IMG/VR virus record: IMGVR_UViG_3300036770_005778
Location: 1 to 64,000 of that record
Reading direction: 5' to 3' (one strand)
Length of the DNA stretch: 64,000 nt
Source: a virus
In this document: positions 1-6,626 of the stretch, piece after piece
Position numbering within the stretch: position 1 is the first letter of the stretch
Layout of the letters: every line of letters begins with the position of its first letter
Position numbers and translations under genes: made by a program
The notes under the pieces: generated by a model
Told to the model about the DNA's origin: nothing
The model's input: the letters and a program-made list of their open reading frames with translations, nothing else
Database searches by the model: none

Positions 1-264
1 CTGTCCTTCTCCGGCCAGCAACAGATCGTACATCATCTTGATGATCGCCATAGGTGACTTCATCGAATCAACTCTGTTGTAGAAGAAAGCGATTTTTTCT
101 GGCTTCATCCTACGTGCAGGCTTGCCCTTGATCAGTTCTTTGGCTCTGGCTTTGAGTGTTTCGAAATCTCTGATCTTTTCTAGACTCTTGATGTCGTCTA
201 TGGTAAAATTATCTTTGTTAGAATCTGCATCCTTGAGTTCAAGGATTACTTCACTGATTTTCAT
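1..264 (-). CDS. hypothetical protein, C-terminal part beyond the window
   Basis: An open frame starts at the ATG at 264-262 and runs 88 codons to the window edge without a stop. The start overlaps the stop of the upstream gene as ATGA, so translation is probably coupled. The product begins MKISEVILELKD and is rich in Lys and Glu. I recognise no domain in the visible part. The orientation and overlap place it at the end of the 874-to-1 minus-strand unit. Confidence 0.7.
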   Translation of the reverse strand, partial: MKISEVILELKDADSNKDNFTIDDIKSLEKIRDFETLKARAKELIKGKPARRMKPEKIAFFYNRVDSMKSPMAIIKMMYDLLLAGEGQ

Positions 265-494
265 GCTAATTTGGCTCCGATCATCACGCAACTGACCAAC
301 ATGTTCTTGATGTCCATGTCGTCGGCTTCTTCATTGAGTTTGTCAGAATTTATGAGATCAGCCATCAGTGCTTGATATTCACTTTCTGATATCTGACCTT
401 GTTGTAGGGCCCCTGTGATCTCTAGGGCAAATTGAGCACGTTGCTCAGCCCAGGGACGTCCGCAGGTGCTTAAGAATTGTAGTTGTTCGATCAT
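261..494 (-). CDS. small hypothetical protein, 77 aa
   Basis: The ATG at 494 is chosen because it overlaps the upstream TAA stop (TAATG) and has GGGGAG just upstream. A longer reading needs a non-ATG start. The product is soluble and mildly acidic, with a Trp-Ala-Glu-Gln helix near the N-terminus, and resembles no family I know. It shares ATGA with the next gene, so the 874-to-1 genes form one translationally coupled unit. Confidence 0.65.
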   Translation of the reverse strand: MIEQLQFLSTCGRPWAEQRAQFALEITGALQQGQISESEYQALMADLINSDKLNEEADDMDIKNMLVSCVMIGAKLA

Positions 495-874
495 TACCAT
501 CTCCCCAGGATGACTCGACTGGCTCTCTCACCCTGTTGTATTAACAGTTTCTTCTTGAGTTCGCAGTAGGTCTTGGAACCTTCACCTCGCTGCGACCATT
601 CTTTGACTGTTGACTGCATGGGCTCAATGACACGGAGAACATCCTTCTGTAGTGTGCCCTTGGCTTCACTGTACATTTCAAACCAGCGCAGTTCTCGAGA
701 CAGCGACTCTATCTGCGGAATCTGTGGTTCTGAACAGTTGATGATCTCTACTCGTTGTCTGACATCTATGATGCGAGCTGATTGGTTATCATCCCAAAAA
801 GATGGTACCCAGTTCTGTATGGTAGAACAACCGGACAATAAAACCAACGCAGCGATCGAGATCCATTTAATCAT
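494..874 (-). CDS. predicted lipoprotein, 126 aa
   Basis: The N-terminus is a lipoprotein signal: MIKW, a hydrophobic stretch (ISIAALV) and a lipobox LLSGC at residues 12-16. The mature protein should therefore be acylated and sit in the outer or inner membrane. The rest is charged and helical with three further Cys. The start at 874 is favoured over an upstream alternative because it is at the lipobox-proximal Met and a TAAATA late-promoter core at 880-885 lies exactly 5 nt upstream. The role is unknown. An outer-membrane spanin-like role is possible, but it is longer than most Rz1-type proteins and nothing proves it. Confidence 0.7.
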   Translation of the reverse strand: MIKWISIAALVLLSGCSTIQNWVPSFWDDNQSARIIDVRQRVEIINCSEPQIPQIESLSRELRWFEMYSEAKGTLQKDVLRVIEPMQSTVKEWSQRGEGSKTYCELKKKLLIQQGERASRVILGRW

Positions 875-879
875 AATCG

Positions 880-885
880 TATTTA
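880..885 (-). promoter_or_regulatory. T4-type late promoter core TAAATA, 5 nt from ATG
   Basis: TAAATA is followed by 5 nt and the ATG at 874. With T4 geometry, transcription would start about at the ATG. Confidence 0.6.
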
Positions 886-889
886 CCAA

Positions 890-1456
890 TCAACGGAAAT
901 TGAACGGTATGCTGATCTTAACGCCTGTGCAGGTACTGACAGAATGCGTGAGCCAAGCAGGGAACAGCACCAATTTACCCGTTTGGGCGGGCATACGCAC
1001 ATACGACTGTTGGGGGTCCACGCTGCTGGGCCATGCTCGATTCATCATCAAGGGGTTGGGATTGCGGAACCATAGATCGCCGTTGCCAGGCTCTGCTTGA
1101 TAATAATAGATACCGCTGATCTTGCAGCCCGGGTGTTCATGATCGCCCATATAACCCCCTGATTCATAGATGTTGACCCAACTTTCGCAGAGATCCAGCG
1201 GTCCTGAGGTCTGCAGAGATTGGCAGTAGTCCGATACTGATTCCAGTATGACCTGCAGCAGAGCCTGCATCTGATGTTCTAATATATCATTGCTGCCTGT
1301 GTGTCTGTATGTGGTCTGTACGCTGTGTCTGGCACTGTCTCTGTGCAGAGCCAAACGATCCCAGACTGCAGAGACCTCTTCTCTGATCCACTGCTGTTCT
1401 TGGCTGTCTATGATCCGAGCCCAGATGGGCACGGCGAATATCTGTTCTGTGTTCAT
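890..1456 (-). CDS. 2OG-Fe(II) oxygenase family protein (TIGR02466-like), 188 aa
   Basis: The protein looks like the TIGR02466 group of putative 2-oxoglutarate/Fe(II) oxygenases common in T4-like marine phages. It opens with an FAVPIWARII segment. A double-stranded beta-helix region carries GDHEHPG followed by SGIYYYQ, then a late LTHSV histidine, which fit the iron ligands. The start at 1456 is chosen from the ATGA overlap with the upstream oxygenase gene. A 23-residue extension read upstream is Arg/His-rich and lacks its own signal. The substrate is unknown. Such phage enzymes sit among structural genes and may hydroxylate virion or host proteins. Confidence 0.75.
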   Translation of the reverse strand: MNTEQIFAVPIWARIIDSQEQQWIREEVSAVWDRLALHRDSARHSVQTTYRHTGSNDILEHQMQALLQVILESVSDYCQSLQTSGPLDLCESWVNIYESGGYMGDHEHPGCKISGIYYYQAEPGNGDLWFRNPNPLMMNRAWPSSVDPQQSYVRMPAQTGKLVLFPAWLTHSVSTCTGVKISIPFNFR

Positions 1457-2052
1457 ATGAAATGTAGATAAGTGCTGAGTATGTATTTGTCTGTGACCCG
1501 GGGTTCGTGACCTATGTGCGGCCACTGCAGGCCTGGAGGGAACATCAACAATCTGCCCTGGCGGGCTTCTACAGTGATGTTTTCTAGAGGAAACTCTGTG
1601 CCCGCATCTGAATCATTGAGATAGAACAGAAAAGCCAAGAATCTAGTGCTCATTTCTCTGCAACCGGCATCTGTGTGTATGGGGAACTGATCACCCGTGC
1701 CCGCTTTGTAGCCTTTGATGCGGAACCCTTCCATGGTGAAATCTTCAGGAAAACTGTGCAGATGATCCCAATGTTCTCTGTAATCTCCTACTACAGAATA
1801 AACACAGTCTACCAGATGTTGGCATTCTTCAGTGAAATCCTGGCGGCGCAACACACCTCGCAGCAACTCCTGGGTGGTAAACTGCCTGTAGGTGCGGCTG
1901 TAGAGGCTGAGTTCCCAGAGCCGTGGATAGTCCTGCCTGCGCAGTTGTTGGTCCTGGCACTCAGTGAATCGATCTATGAGGTGATCACAGAACTCCGGGG
2001 TCAGCACTCCGTCCACGACCCGTATCCAATTTTCGTCCATGCTGATCTGCAT
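1453..2052 (-). CDS. 2OG-Fe(II) oxygenase, prolyl-hydroxylase-like, 199 aa
   Basis: The HxD iron-binding pair is visible as PIHTDAG, followed about 40 residues later by a second histidine (WPHIGHEP) and a basic residue. This is the order seen in prolyl-4-hydroxylase-type oxygenases. FLAFLFYLND before the distal His fits the core strand. The start at 2052 is preferred to a TTG at 2076 because TAAATA lies 5 nt upstream of this ATG. It overlaps the next oxygenase gene by ATGA, so two different oxygenases are made together. The substrate is not evident. Confidence 0.8.
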   Translation of the reverse strand: MQISMDENWIRVVDGVLTPEFCDHLIDRFTECQDQQLRRQDYPRLWELSLYSRTYRQFTTQELLRGVLRRQDFTEECQHLVDCVYSVVGDYREHWDHLHSFPEDFTMEGFRIKGYKAGTGDQFPIHTDAGCREMSTRFLAFLFYLNDSDAGTEFPLENITVEARQGRLLMFPPGLQWPHIGHEPRVTDKYILSTYLHFI

Positions 2053-2057
2053 GTTGA

Positions 2058-2063
2058 TATTTA
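2058..2063 (-). promoter_or_regulatory. late promoter core TAAATA, 5 nt from ATG
   Basis: TAAATA is separated from the ATG at 2052 by TCAAC. No Shine-Dalgarno fits between them. Confidence 0.6.
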
Positions 2064-2072
2064 CTGGCAGAG

Positions 2073-2849
2073 TCAACTGCCCAGGGCTATACTGAATGCG
2101 ATGTTCAGCGGCTGCTGCGCCCGTATCTCGGCAGCCACGAAGTCTCTGCGTGTGGCGCTGCTGGCCAAGGTGCCCTGGCTGGTCAGCTCCACGGTGCCCA
2201 CGAAATTGCCCGTGGTGGCCGAAGTATCTAACACTAGATTCAACTGATAGTTGGGTGCTGATCCCGTGAGGGTGGCCGATGAGCCCAGGCCCGTGGGATT
2301 CTGTGTCACGGTGCCTATGGTGATAGTGGGCACCACCTGGCCCGCATTGATGTCCTGTAGATCGTCCAGGATCACACGTAGATCACCGTTGCTGTCCACG
2401 AACACATCACCGATGCCCAGTCCAGGCGTGCCGGGCTCACCTACTACTGTGACAGTGGCTGAGCCCAGTGTCGCAGCGGGTCTCAGGGCCACAGTGGCTG
2501 AAGTGGCTATTTCTGTGAGCCGTTGGCCCTGGGTGTCCGTGATGTTCTGAGGCTGTATCTCCGTTTCTCGATCCGGAAACACCGTGACCCCCGTGCGCGA
2601 GTTTTCTTCGTAGATCTCCTGCCAGCGCAGGGTCCAAGCGGGGCGATCCCTGTAGACTTCCGTGCCCAGGGTCATGCTGACGATCTGCTGCGGGCGGCGC
2701 AGTTGAGGAGCACGAGGTGTCACGATCTCCGATCTGCGATAGACCAGATAGATCTGGTTGATGATCCTAGTGATGTCCGTGCTGCCACGAGCAGTTTCAC
2801 TGACTATCAGAGAGTTCAGTTGCTCGCGAGTGAGGGAAAGTTCTGCCAT
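2073..2849 (-). CDS. probable virion structural protein, 258 aa
   Basis: The C-terminal two thirds are Gly/Thr/Ser/Val-rich short beta strands (for example GEPGTPGLGIGDVFVDSNGD), typical of tail-fibre or baseplate-associated phage proteins. The N-terminus is helical (LTREQLNSLIV). There is no catalytic motif. The start follows TAAATA by 6 nt, consistent with late expression. The assignment is by composition and late-type context only, so confidence is moderate. Confidence 0.55.
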   Translation of the reverse strand: MAELSLTREQLNSLIVSETARGSTDITRIINQIYLVYRRSEIVTPRAPQLRRPQQIVSMTLGTEVYRDRPAWTLRWQEIYEENSRTGVTVFPDRETEIQPQNITDTQGQRLTEIATSATVALRPAATLGSATVTVVGEPGTPGLGIGDVFVDSNGDLRVILDDLQDINAGQVVPTITIGTVTQNPTGLGSSATLTGSAPNYQLNLVLDTSATTGNFVGTVELTSQGTLASSATRRDFVAAEIRAQQPLNIAFSIALGS

Positions 2850-2855
2850 ATTGGA

Positions 2856-2861
2856 TATTTA
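2856..2861 (-). promoter_or_regulatory. late promoter core TAAATA, 6 nt from ATG
   Basis: GATAAATA is followed by TCCAAT and the ATG at 2849. Confidence 0.6.
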
Positions 2862-2923
2862 TCGGCAGCACAGAGTCTACGAGCCGCGAAGCGGCGCAGC
2901 CAGCGCAAAAATTTGCAGCCTGC

Positions 2924-3067
2924 TTAGAGGTTCATGCCCACTAGAACTCCTAGACTGATCCAAGCCAATCTAGTTAACGTCCTGCGCACACGCTGTCGCC
3001 AACGATAGACGATGGGTGCGAAGGCAATGGCCAGCAAGACTGCCGATAACAGGGTGTCCGAGGGCAT
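2924..3067 (-). CDS. small membrane protein, 47 aa
   Basis: The frame encodes two hydrophobic segments (LLSAVLLAIAFAPIV and LAWISLGVLVGM) separated by an Arg-rich loop (RWRQRVRRTLTR), so it is probably a two-helix inner-membrane protein. An upstream ATG at 3160 would add 31 residues but overlap the preceding gene by 43 nt, so the inner start is preferred. The start is uncertain and the function unknown. Confidence 0.5.
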   Translation of the reverse strand: MPSDTLLSAVLLAIAFAPIVYRWRQRVRRTLTRLAWISLGVLVGMNL

Positions 3068-3117
3068 GCTCTGGAGATAATTTACGACGTCGAGGTCCAC
3101 TGAGTATATAGTGGCTG

Positions 3118-3303
3118 CTAGGCTATGAGATAGATATAAGTGGCAGTCTCCGGTGTGCATTCGATCATGACGAACACTAGATCGTCCGTGAGCCTGTGCT
3201 GTATGCCCAATATGTACTGATGACTGCCCTCAGCATACAGTGTTTCTAGGTAATCAGTGACTCGCTCTAACTGGGCTTCAGTGACAGTAAAGGTGTATAA
3301 CAT
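3118..3303 (-). CDS. small hypothetical protein, 61 aa
   Basis: Two ATGs lie in tandem at 3306 and 3303. The second is 4 nt after a TAAATA core, matching the spacing of other late genes here. The product has a helix-loop-strand pattern (TEAQLERVTDYLETL) and no recognised domain. It is the first minus-strand gene after the divergent switch to the plus-strand early region. Confidence 0.6.
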   Translation of the reverse strand: MLYTFTVTEAQLERVTDYLETLYAEGSHQYILGIQHRLTDDLVFVMIECTPETATYIYLIA

Positions 3304-3307
3304 CATG

Positions 3308-3313
3308 TATTTA
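3308..3313 (-). promoter_or_regulatory. late promoter core TAAATA, 4 nt from second ATG
   Basis: GTAAATA precedes tandem ATG codons. It lies at the divergent boundary between the late minus-strand genes and the early plus-strand genes. Confidence 0.55.
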
Positions 3314-3365
3314 CGATAAGTATGTGTATGGATACCTTACTTCGCCCTGCTGTGGGTCTGAGTCT

Positions 3366-3536
3366 ATGATGATCACTGCTACTACCGTATGGCTGCTGGT
3401 GCTGATCACTCCCGGAGGCACTATGAGCCTACAGAGCATACACGCTAGTCCGGAAGCATGCGAGGCCGCTAGGCGGACATATGAGACCAGCAGATACTAC
3501 CGTGCAGAGTGCAGAGCCAAGGAGCGTGAGAGATGA
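3366..3536 (+). CDS. small secreted or membrane-anchored protein, 56 aa
   Basis: The product starts MMITATTVWLLVLITPGG, a short hydrophobic segment resembling a signal peptide or anchor. A charged Cys-containing tail (EACEAARRTYE) follows. An upstream ATG at 3324 adds residues rich in Cys/Gly that do not look coding. The stop overlaps the next ATG (ATGA). The function is unknown. Small exported proteins with paired Cys are frequent in phage early or lysis regions. Confidence 0.5.
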   Translation: MMITATTVWLLVLITPGGTMSLQSIHASPEACEAARRTYETSRYYRAECRAKERER

Positions 3537-3631
3537 TGTTAGAACAGTTGGTGTTTTGGTTAGCGACAGGCTCAGTGGGCCTGTTGATCATCATAGTGCT
3601 GTTGATGCTGTGGGCGCTGTGGCAGCGATGA
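3533..3631 (+). CDS. single-pass membrane microprotein, 32 aa
   Basis: The ATG at 3533 has AAGGAG 8 nt upstream and overlaps the previous stop by ATGA. The peptide is a short amphipathic start followed by one long hydrophobic helix (VGLLIIIVLLMLWALW) and ends QR. It could be a lysis-timing or membrane-modulating peptide, but that is only inference. Confidence 0.55.
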   Translation: MMLEQLVFWLATGSVGLLIIIVLLMLWALWQR

Positions 3632-3980
3632 CGGAATGGCCCCGCTGTAAGATTGCTTGACAGGCAGGCAATCAACTAGGTGCGTCAGTAAGTGTGATTT
3701 ACTGCGGCCAGAATGCTTGTAGAGCCTGATAAACAGGCCGAGGGGAACAAAAGGGTGTGAAAAAGTGTGATAAAGTGTGGAATTGTGTGACCATTTTAGC
3801 ATAGCCTCATCAACCACCGTCCATCAAAAAAAATCTACTGTGATCTCAGTGTGCTCGAGTGCTCAAACGATCAAAAAACCTAGTTTAGGCCAAGGCCCCG
3901 CTGCGTGATCTCGCGTGATCTACTATCGATATTACCGTAAGTGTGGGACTCTCAGACAGCGCTGAGTATACATATACTGT
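3632..3980. other. 349-nt intergenic region with tandem repeats and a GC-rich decamer
   Basis: I see no convincing gene here. It holds a hairpin (GATTGC...GCAATC, 3652-3674), a four-copy 10-bp repeat at 3751-3790, two copies of GGCCCCGCTG (3638-3647 and 3894-3903), and an A-run at 3826-3833. It ends in the ATACTGT-ATG element at the next gene. A replication or regulatory role is possible. Confidence 0.5.
3751..3790 (+). repeat. iteron-like 10-bp tandem repeat, 4 copies
   Basis: Four successive 10-mers aagggtgtga, aaaagtgtga, taaagtgtgg and aattgtgtga share the core GTGTG at exactly one helical turn. Further single GTGTG-type matches flank the array near 3690 and 3941. Confidence 0.6.
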
Positions 3981-4118
3981 ATGAGAGTCTGGTTCTACAT
4001 TCTACTGCTCTGGTTCATGTTCTCGCTACTGTATATCTCAGGTGAGTTCCTATCCTGCTACTACATGATCCCAGGATCTTCTGGGTGGTGCGAGCCCGTA
4101 TTAAGGCTGTTTTGGTAA
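3981..4118 (+). CDS. small membrane protein, 45 aa
   Basis: The ATG at 3981 opens a frame beginning MRVWFYILLLWFMFSLLYI, a single strong transmembrane helix, then a Cys-containing tail. No Shine-Dalgarno is visible. Instead the start is directly preceded by ACATATACTGT, an element also found before two other starts (20859 and 21965). The function is unknown. Confidence 0.5.
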   Translation: MRVWFYILLLWFMFSLLYISGEFLSCYYMIPGSSGWCEPVLRLFW

Positions 4119-4120
4119 AT

Positions 4121-4136
4121 GGCCCCGCTGCGGGGT
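4121..4136 (+). repeat. GGCCCCGCTG copy forming a GC-rich hairpin
   Basis: GGCCCCGCTGCGGGGTC folds as a short hairpin immediately upstream of a TTGACA promoter. It is one of five copies of this decamer (3638, 3894, 4121, 12361, 18331). Confidence 0.5.
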
Positions 4137-4138
4137 CG

Positions 4139-4167
4139 TTGACAATTCTCGTATATACGTGTATAAT
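4139..4167 (+). promoter_or_regulatory. sigma70-type early promoter
   Basis: TTGACA (4139-4144), 17-nt spacer, TATAAT (4162-4167). It drives the BPSL0761-family gene and probably the tRNAs. Confidence 0.8.
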
Positions 4168-4210
4168 AGTCATTGTTGTGATAGAAACCATACTGAACCA
4201 AAGGCGATCA

Positions 4211-4456
4211 ATGACTCTACCAGACGAGCGATATCGAGCATTAAAGTGGGCTGAGGAGTTCCTCAAGGATCTCCAGGATCCTCAAAAGACTCCCAGGGTT
4301 CCCAAGACCGTCAGGGCACAGGCTCGCAGCATATTGCGGCATTATCCCGGAGAATACTATCTAGAGCAGATGGCTCGACGATCGCCGGACATCATACAGC
4401 CCCAGATGGAGGCTGTCCACAAGTTCATATTACAAGGGCAGCAGCAGGATAACTAA
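4211..4456 (+). CDS. BPSL0761-family protein, 81 aa
   Basis: The sequence MTLPDERYRALKWAEEFL, followed by TPRVPKTVRAQARSILRHYPG, matches the signature of the small BPSL0761 family as I remember it from beta- and gammaproteobacteria and their phages. The function of the family is unknown. The start at 4211 is chosen because it begins the conserved region. A longer frame from 4085 would run through the promoter. The gene is followed directly by the tRNA cluster and is probably co-transcribed with it. Confidence 0.75.
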   Translation: MTLPDERYRALKWAEEFLKDLQDPQKTPRVPKTVRAQARSILRHYPGEYYLEQMARRSPDIIQPQMEAVHKFILQGQQQDN

Positions 4457-4462
4457 ATTACC

Positions 4463-4539
<77 letters not shown>

Positions 4540-4571
4540 AACATCGACAGCAGCATGAGCAGCAGCACATT

Positions 4572-4647
4572 CCGCCCTTAGCTCAGGGGATAGAGCAACA
4601 GCCTTCTAAGCTGTGGGTCAGACGTTCGATTCGTCTAGGGCGGGCCA
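4572..4647 (+). tRNA. tRNA-Arg (TCT)
   Basis: Acceptor CCGCCCT pairs with AGGGCGG, the anticodon stem is ACAGC/GCTGT with loop CTTCTAA (anticodon TCT), the T-loop is TTCGATT, and CCA is encoded. It reads AGA, a codon common in the late genes but scarce in the early ones. Confidence 0.9.
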
Positions 4648-4668
4648 GAGTACAGCAGCAACAGCACT

Positions 4669-4753
4669 GCGACCGTGGTGAAATAGGTAGACACAAGAGA
4701 CTTAAAATCTCTCGACTTCGGTCATGCCGGTTCGATTCCGGCCGGTCGCACCA
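4669..4753 (+). tRNA. tRNA-Leu (TAA)
   Basis: An 85-nt class II tRNA: acceptor GCGACCG/CGGTCGC, anticodon stem AGAGA/TCTCT with loop CTTAAAA (anticodon TAA), a long variable arm (CGACTTCGGTCAT), TTCGATT T-loop and encoded CCA. Confidence 0.9.
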
Positions 4754-4771
4754 CTCACAGCAGCAACAGAG

Positions 4772-4797
4772 ACCCTACCCTGAGTAGGGTTTCTTTT
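4772..4797 (+). terminator. intrinsic terminator after tRNA cluster
   Basis: Stem ACCCTAC / GTAGGGT with loop CCTGA, followed by TTCTTTT. Confidence 0.75.
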
Positions 4798-4917
4798 GGG
4801 TCAGTAGGCGCTGACTTTCCGCTGCGGAGAAGATCACGTGTCGCGAACAGTTGGTAAGCACTGACTAGGAGGGGCAGTGCCTAGCGTGTGGCATTTTGGC
4901 AACAGGTGATCTTTTGG

Positions 4918-4946
4918 TAGACAATTAGGCAGTCTGGGTGCATAAT
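4918..4946 (+). promoter_or_regulatory. early promoter, weak -35 (TAGACA)
   Basis: TAGACA, 17-nt spacer and CATAAT. The spacer starts ATTAGGCAG like the other early promoters. The downstream leader keeps the GGAGCG element before the ATG at 4977. Confidence 0.65.
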
Positions 4947-4976
4947 ACTAGTATGATGAAGCAGACGGAGCGGACA

Positions 4977-5300
4977 ATGGCTAGAGCAAAGCGATCAGAT
5001 CGCAATCACATCATCTACGAACTGGTGTTGCCCCAGGGCAATTACATCGGAGTCACGGCCAAGACGGAGACCACTGTACTGAAGTCGGTGCGGGCTAGGG
5101 CCGCCAAGCACTTCTACCGCGCCAAGACGGAGACCAAGAACTGGCTGCTCTGCGAAGCGCTGAGAGGGATCGCTAGCAAAGAAGACATAGAGATCCGTGT
5201 ACACGAGATCGTCCGTGGCAAAGCAGATGCCCACAAGCGGGAAGTTGAGATCCGCAGGACTGTGAAGCCCACCCTGAACACGGATGTAAGGGGAGATTGA
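4977..5300 (+). CDS. possible GIY-YIG-like nuclease, 107 aa
   Basis: The order of motifs suggests a small GIY-YIG-type domain: IIYELVLPQ then GNYIGVT near residues 10-24, an Arg/His helix (VRARAAKHFYR), a later acidic-basic helix (EVEIRR) and a terminal KPTLN with the family's usual Asn. The start is the ATG at 4977 because GGAGCG lies 4 nt upstream as in the other early genes. An upstream ATG would fall inside the promoter. The canonical first Tyr is shifted, so the assignment is tentative. Confidence 0.5.
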   Translation: MARAKRSDRNHIIYELVLPQGNYIGVTAKTETTVLKSVRARAAKHFYRAKTETKNWLLCEALRGIASKEDIEIRVHEIVRGKADAHKREVEIRRTVKPTLNTDVRGD

Positions 5301-5301
5301 C

Positions 5302-5469
5302 ATGATCGACTTAGGTGAATTTGATGCACGGGCTACAATCCGGGCCAGTGCCGAGGAGCAGGACTCAGTGTTCGCCCGGCATCGGGCCAGAGTCCAGGCC
5401 TTGATGCTTGACAAAAGACCTGAATGGGCATACAATAGAGACTTAGTTAAACAAAAGGAGCGAAGATGA
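5302..5469 (+). CDS. small basic/acidic protein, 55 aa, carrying the next promoter in its coding sequence
   Basis: The ATG at 5302 has GGGGAG 6 nt upstream. The 55-codon frame ends at a TGA that overlaps the next ATG (ATGA at 5466). The product (MIDLGEFDARATIRASAEEQ...) is charged and helical with no known domain. The last 20 codons coincide with a complete early promoter and leader at 5408-5465, so the same bases serve as protein code and promoter. Confidence 0.55.
   Translation: MIDLGEFDARATIRASAEEQDSVFARHRARVQALMLDKRPEWAYNRDLVKQKERR
5408..5436 (+). promoter_or_regulatory. early promoter with TTAGTTAA leader
   Basis: TTGACA, 17-nt spacer, TACAAT, then AGAGACTTAGTTAA and AAGGAGCG before the ATG at 5466. 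Confidence 0.8.
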
Positions 5470-5717
5470 AAGCACTAAACGATTACGTAGAAGGACGCAA
5501 CCGTATCCGCGCACTGTTCAAGCAACGGCCCTTGAGCCTAGACAGTGCCAAGGATCGGCAGCAACTGGCCGACGACATCTCCTGCTCGCTGAGCCCGGAG
5601 AACTTGACCTGCGACGGTGAGATTCCTAGGTCGGTGGTAGAGAAGAAGTACCGGATGCTGACCCAGGTGCGGGGGCAACTCCTGCGCATGGACCCTGCGG
5701 TTTCATTCTACGAATAG
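5466..5717 (+). CDS. hypothetical early protein, 83 aa
   Basis: The start has AAAGGAGCG at the standard early-leader position. The product is highly charged (RNRIRALFKQRP... DRQQLADDI) with one Cys pair region and no known domain. It probably encodes a small host-takeover protein, judging only from its place in the early region. Confidence 0.65.
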   Translation: MKALNDYVEGRNRIRALFKQRPLSLDSAKDRQQLADDISCSLSPENLTCDGEIPRSVVEKKYRMLTQVRGQLLRMDPAVSFYE

Positions 5718-5725
5718 GGGGCTGT

Positions 5726-5857
5726 ATGCAACGAGGAACTATCTGCGTCTTGCGCTGGGCTTGGATCGACGGAGTATGCGAAGAGTTGATCATGCCCTTG
5801 AACGATCAGTGGCAGTACCGAGAGTGGTCGGGTTGTTTTAGCTATCTAGGAGATTGA
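5726..5857 (+). CDS. small hypothetical protein, 43 aa
   Basis: The ATG at 5726 follows GGGGG at a suitable distance. The peptide is Trp/Cys-rich (CVLRWAWIDGVCEEL ... WQYREWSGC) and its stop lies 1 nt before the next start. The unusual Trp and Cys content could suit a binding microprotein, but I recognise no family. Confidence 0.5.
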   Translation: MQRGTICVLRWAWIDGVCEELIMPLNDQWQYREWSGCFSYLGD

Positions 5858-5858
5858 T

Positions 5859-6332
5859 ATGGAAACGGTAACATTACGCGGTGAGGACTTCAAGATCATC
5901 CACAACACCCTCTGCGATCTCAGGAACTTGGTGAGTCGTATGGAACGCAGCATGATCAAGGTCGACGAGTTCGATCGCATCATAGAGGGCTTCCAAATGG
6001 GGCTAGCAGATGCCTACGAGCAGGACGGTAGTGCCTTTGATCGCAAGACGGACTACTACAACCAGTTCCGTGAGGACAACGGGCTCCGGGCCATCTGGTC
6101 GATCTTCGAACTTGAAGAGCACGGGTTCCTGTTCAATCATCCCTGGGAGGGTGCCTCAATCCTGGTATACGGGCGAATCACAGTGAAGATCCAGGGTCCA
6201 ACCTGGGCAGACCTGTATCGTGCCGCTGACCTAGCCATAGAAGAGAGTGGTGACGATCACCATATCTTCATCGAGGGTTTTGGCAAATATGCCACAGACA
6301 ACTCCATGCTGGAGTTGACAACTGGCAGTTGA
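5859..6332 (+). CDS. hypothetical protein, 157 aa
   Basis: AGGAG lies 8 nt upstream of the ATG at 5859. The N-terminal third is a predicted coiled helix (IIHNTLCDLRNLVSRMERSM), followed by an acidic mixed region ending in DDHHIFIEGFGKY. I know no matching family. It is transcribed with the two preceding genes from the promoter at 5408. The next early promoter overlaps its 3' end. Confidence 0.6.
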   Translation: METVTLRGEDFKIIHNTLCDLRNLVSRMERSMIKVDEFDRIIEGFQMGLADAYEQDGSAFDRKTDYYNQFREDNGLRAIWSIFELEEHGFLFNHPWEGASILVYGRITVKIQGPTWADLYRAADLAIEESGDDHHIFIEGFGKYATDNSMLELTTGS

Positions 6333-6343
6333 GATCGTATAAT
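6315..6343 (+). promoter_or_regulatory. early promoter
   Basis: TTGACA, 17-nt spacer, TATAAT, with AGAGACTTAGTTAAC and AAAGGAGCG downstream. The -35 lies inside the 3' end of the previous gene. Confidence 0.85.
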
Positions 6344-6373
6344 AGAGACTTAGTTAACTGAAAGGAGCGCGAA

Positions 6374-6571
6374 ATGAACAAAGTGTATATCGTAGCAGGC
6401 GACAACGGTCTGGGCAACTCGGGCAATGTCGTGTTGGGTCTGTACCCCACGCAGGCTTTGGCTGAGAAGCGGGTAGAACAAGCCCGAGGAGTAGAAGCAG
6501 AATACGTCTACTTTGATGTGGTAGAAGTTGGCGCTGAGGGGGCCGATTGCCGCGTGGCAGTAGAAGGTTGA
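6374..6571 (+). CDS. small hypothetical protein, 65 aa
   Basis: The start is fixed by AAAGGAGCG. MNKVYIVAGDNG, a helix (TQALAEKRVEQARG) and two strands suggest a compact alpha/beta fold, but no family is recognised. It is monocistronic, between two early promoters. Confidence 0.6.
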   Translation: MNKVYIVAGDNGLGNSGNVVLGLYPTQALAEKRVEQARGVEAEYVYFDVVEVGAEGADCRVAVEG

Positions 6572-6596
6572 CAATTGGGCAGTTTGGGCATACAAT
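6568..6596 (+). promoter_or_regulatory. early promoter, consensus-like
   Basis: TTGACA, spacer ATTGGGCAGTTTGGGCA, TACAAT. The leader has TTAGTTAAC and CAAGGAGCG. Confidence 0.85.
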
Positions 6597-6626
6597 AGAG
6601 ACTTAGTTAACAACAAGGAGCGAGCA

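Noticed and set aside
573-1100. Plus-strand open frame of 175 codons
   Set aside because: It is antisense to the lipoprotein and oxygenase genes, has no ribosome site and has an implausible composition.
1675-2247. Plus-strand open frame of 190 codons
   Set aside because: It mirrors the prolyl-hydroxylase-like and structural genes, which have motifs and late promoter signals.
3657-3690. Sigma70 promoter from TTGACA at 3657
   Set aside because: No acceptable -10 lies 16-18 nt downstream. The bases form a hairpin instead.
3751-3790. CRISPR-like array
   Set aside because: The repeats are contiguous 10-mers with no spacers, so this is an iteron-type array.
4085-4210. N-terminal extension of the BPSL0761-family gene
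   Set aside because: The extension would start upstream of its promoter and encode the promoter itself. The family begins at the ATG at 4211.
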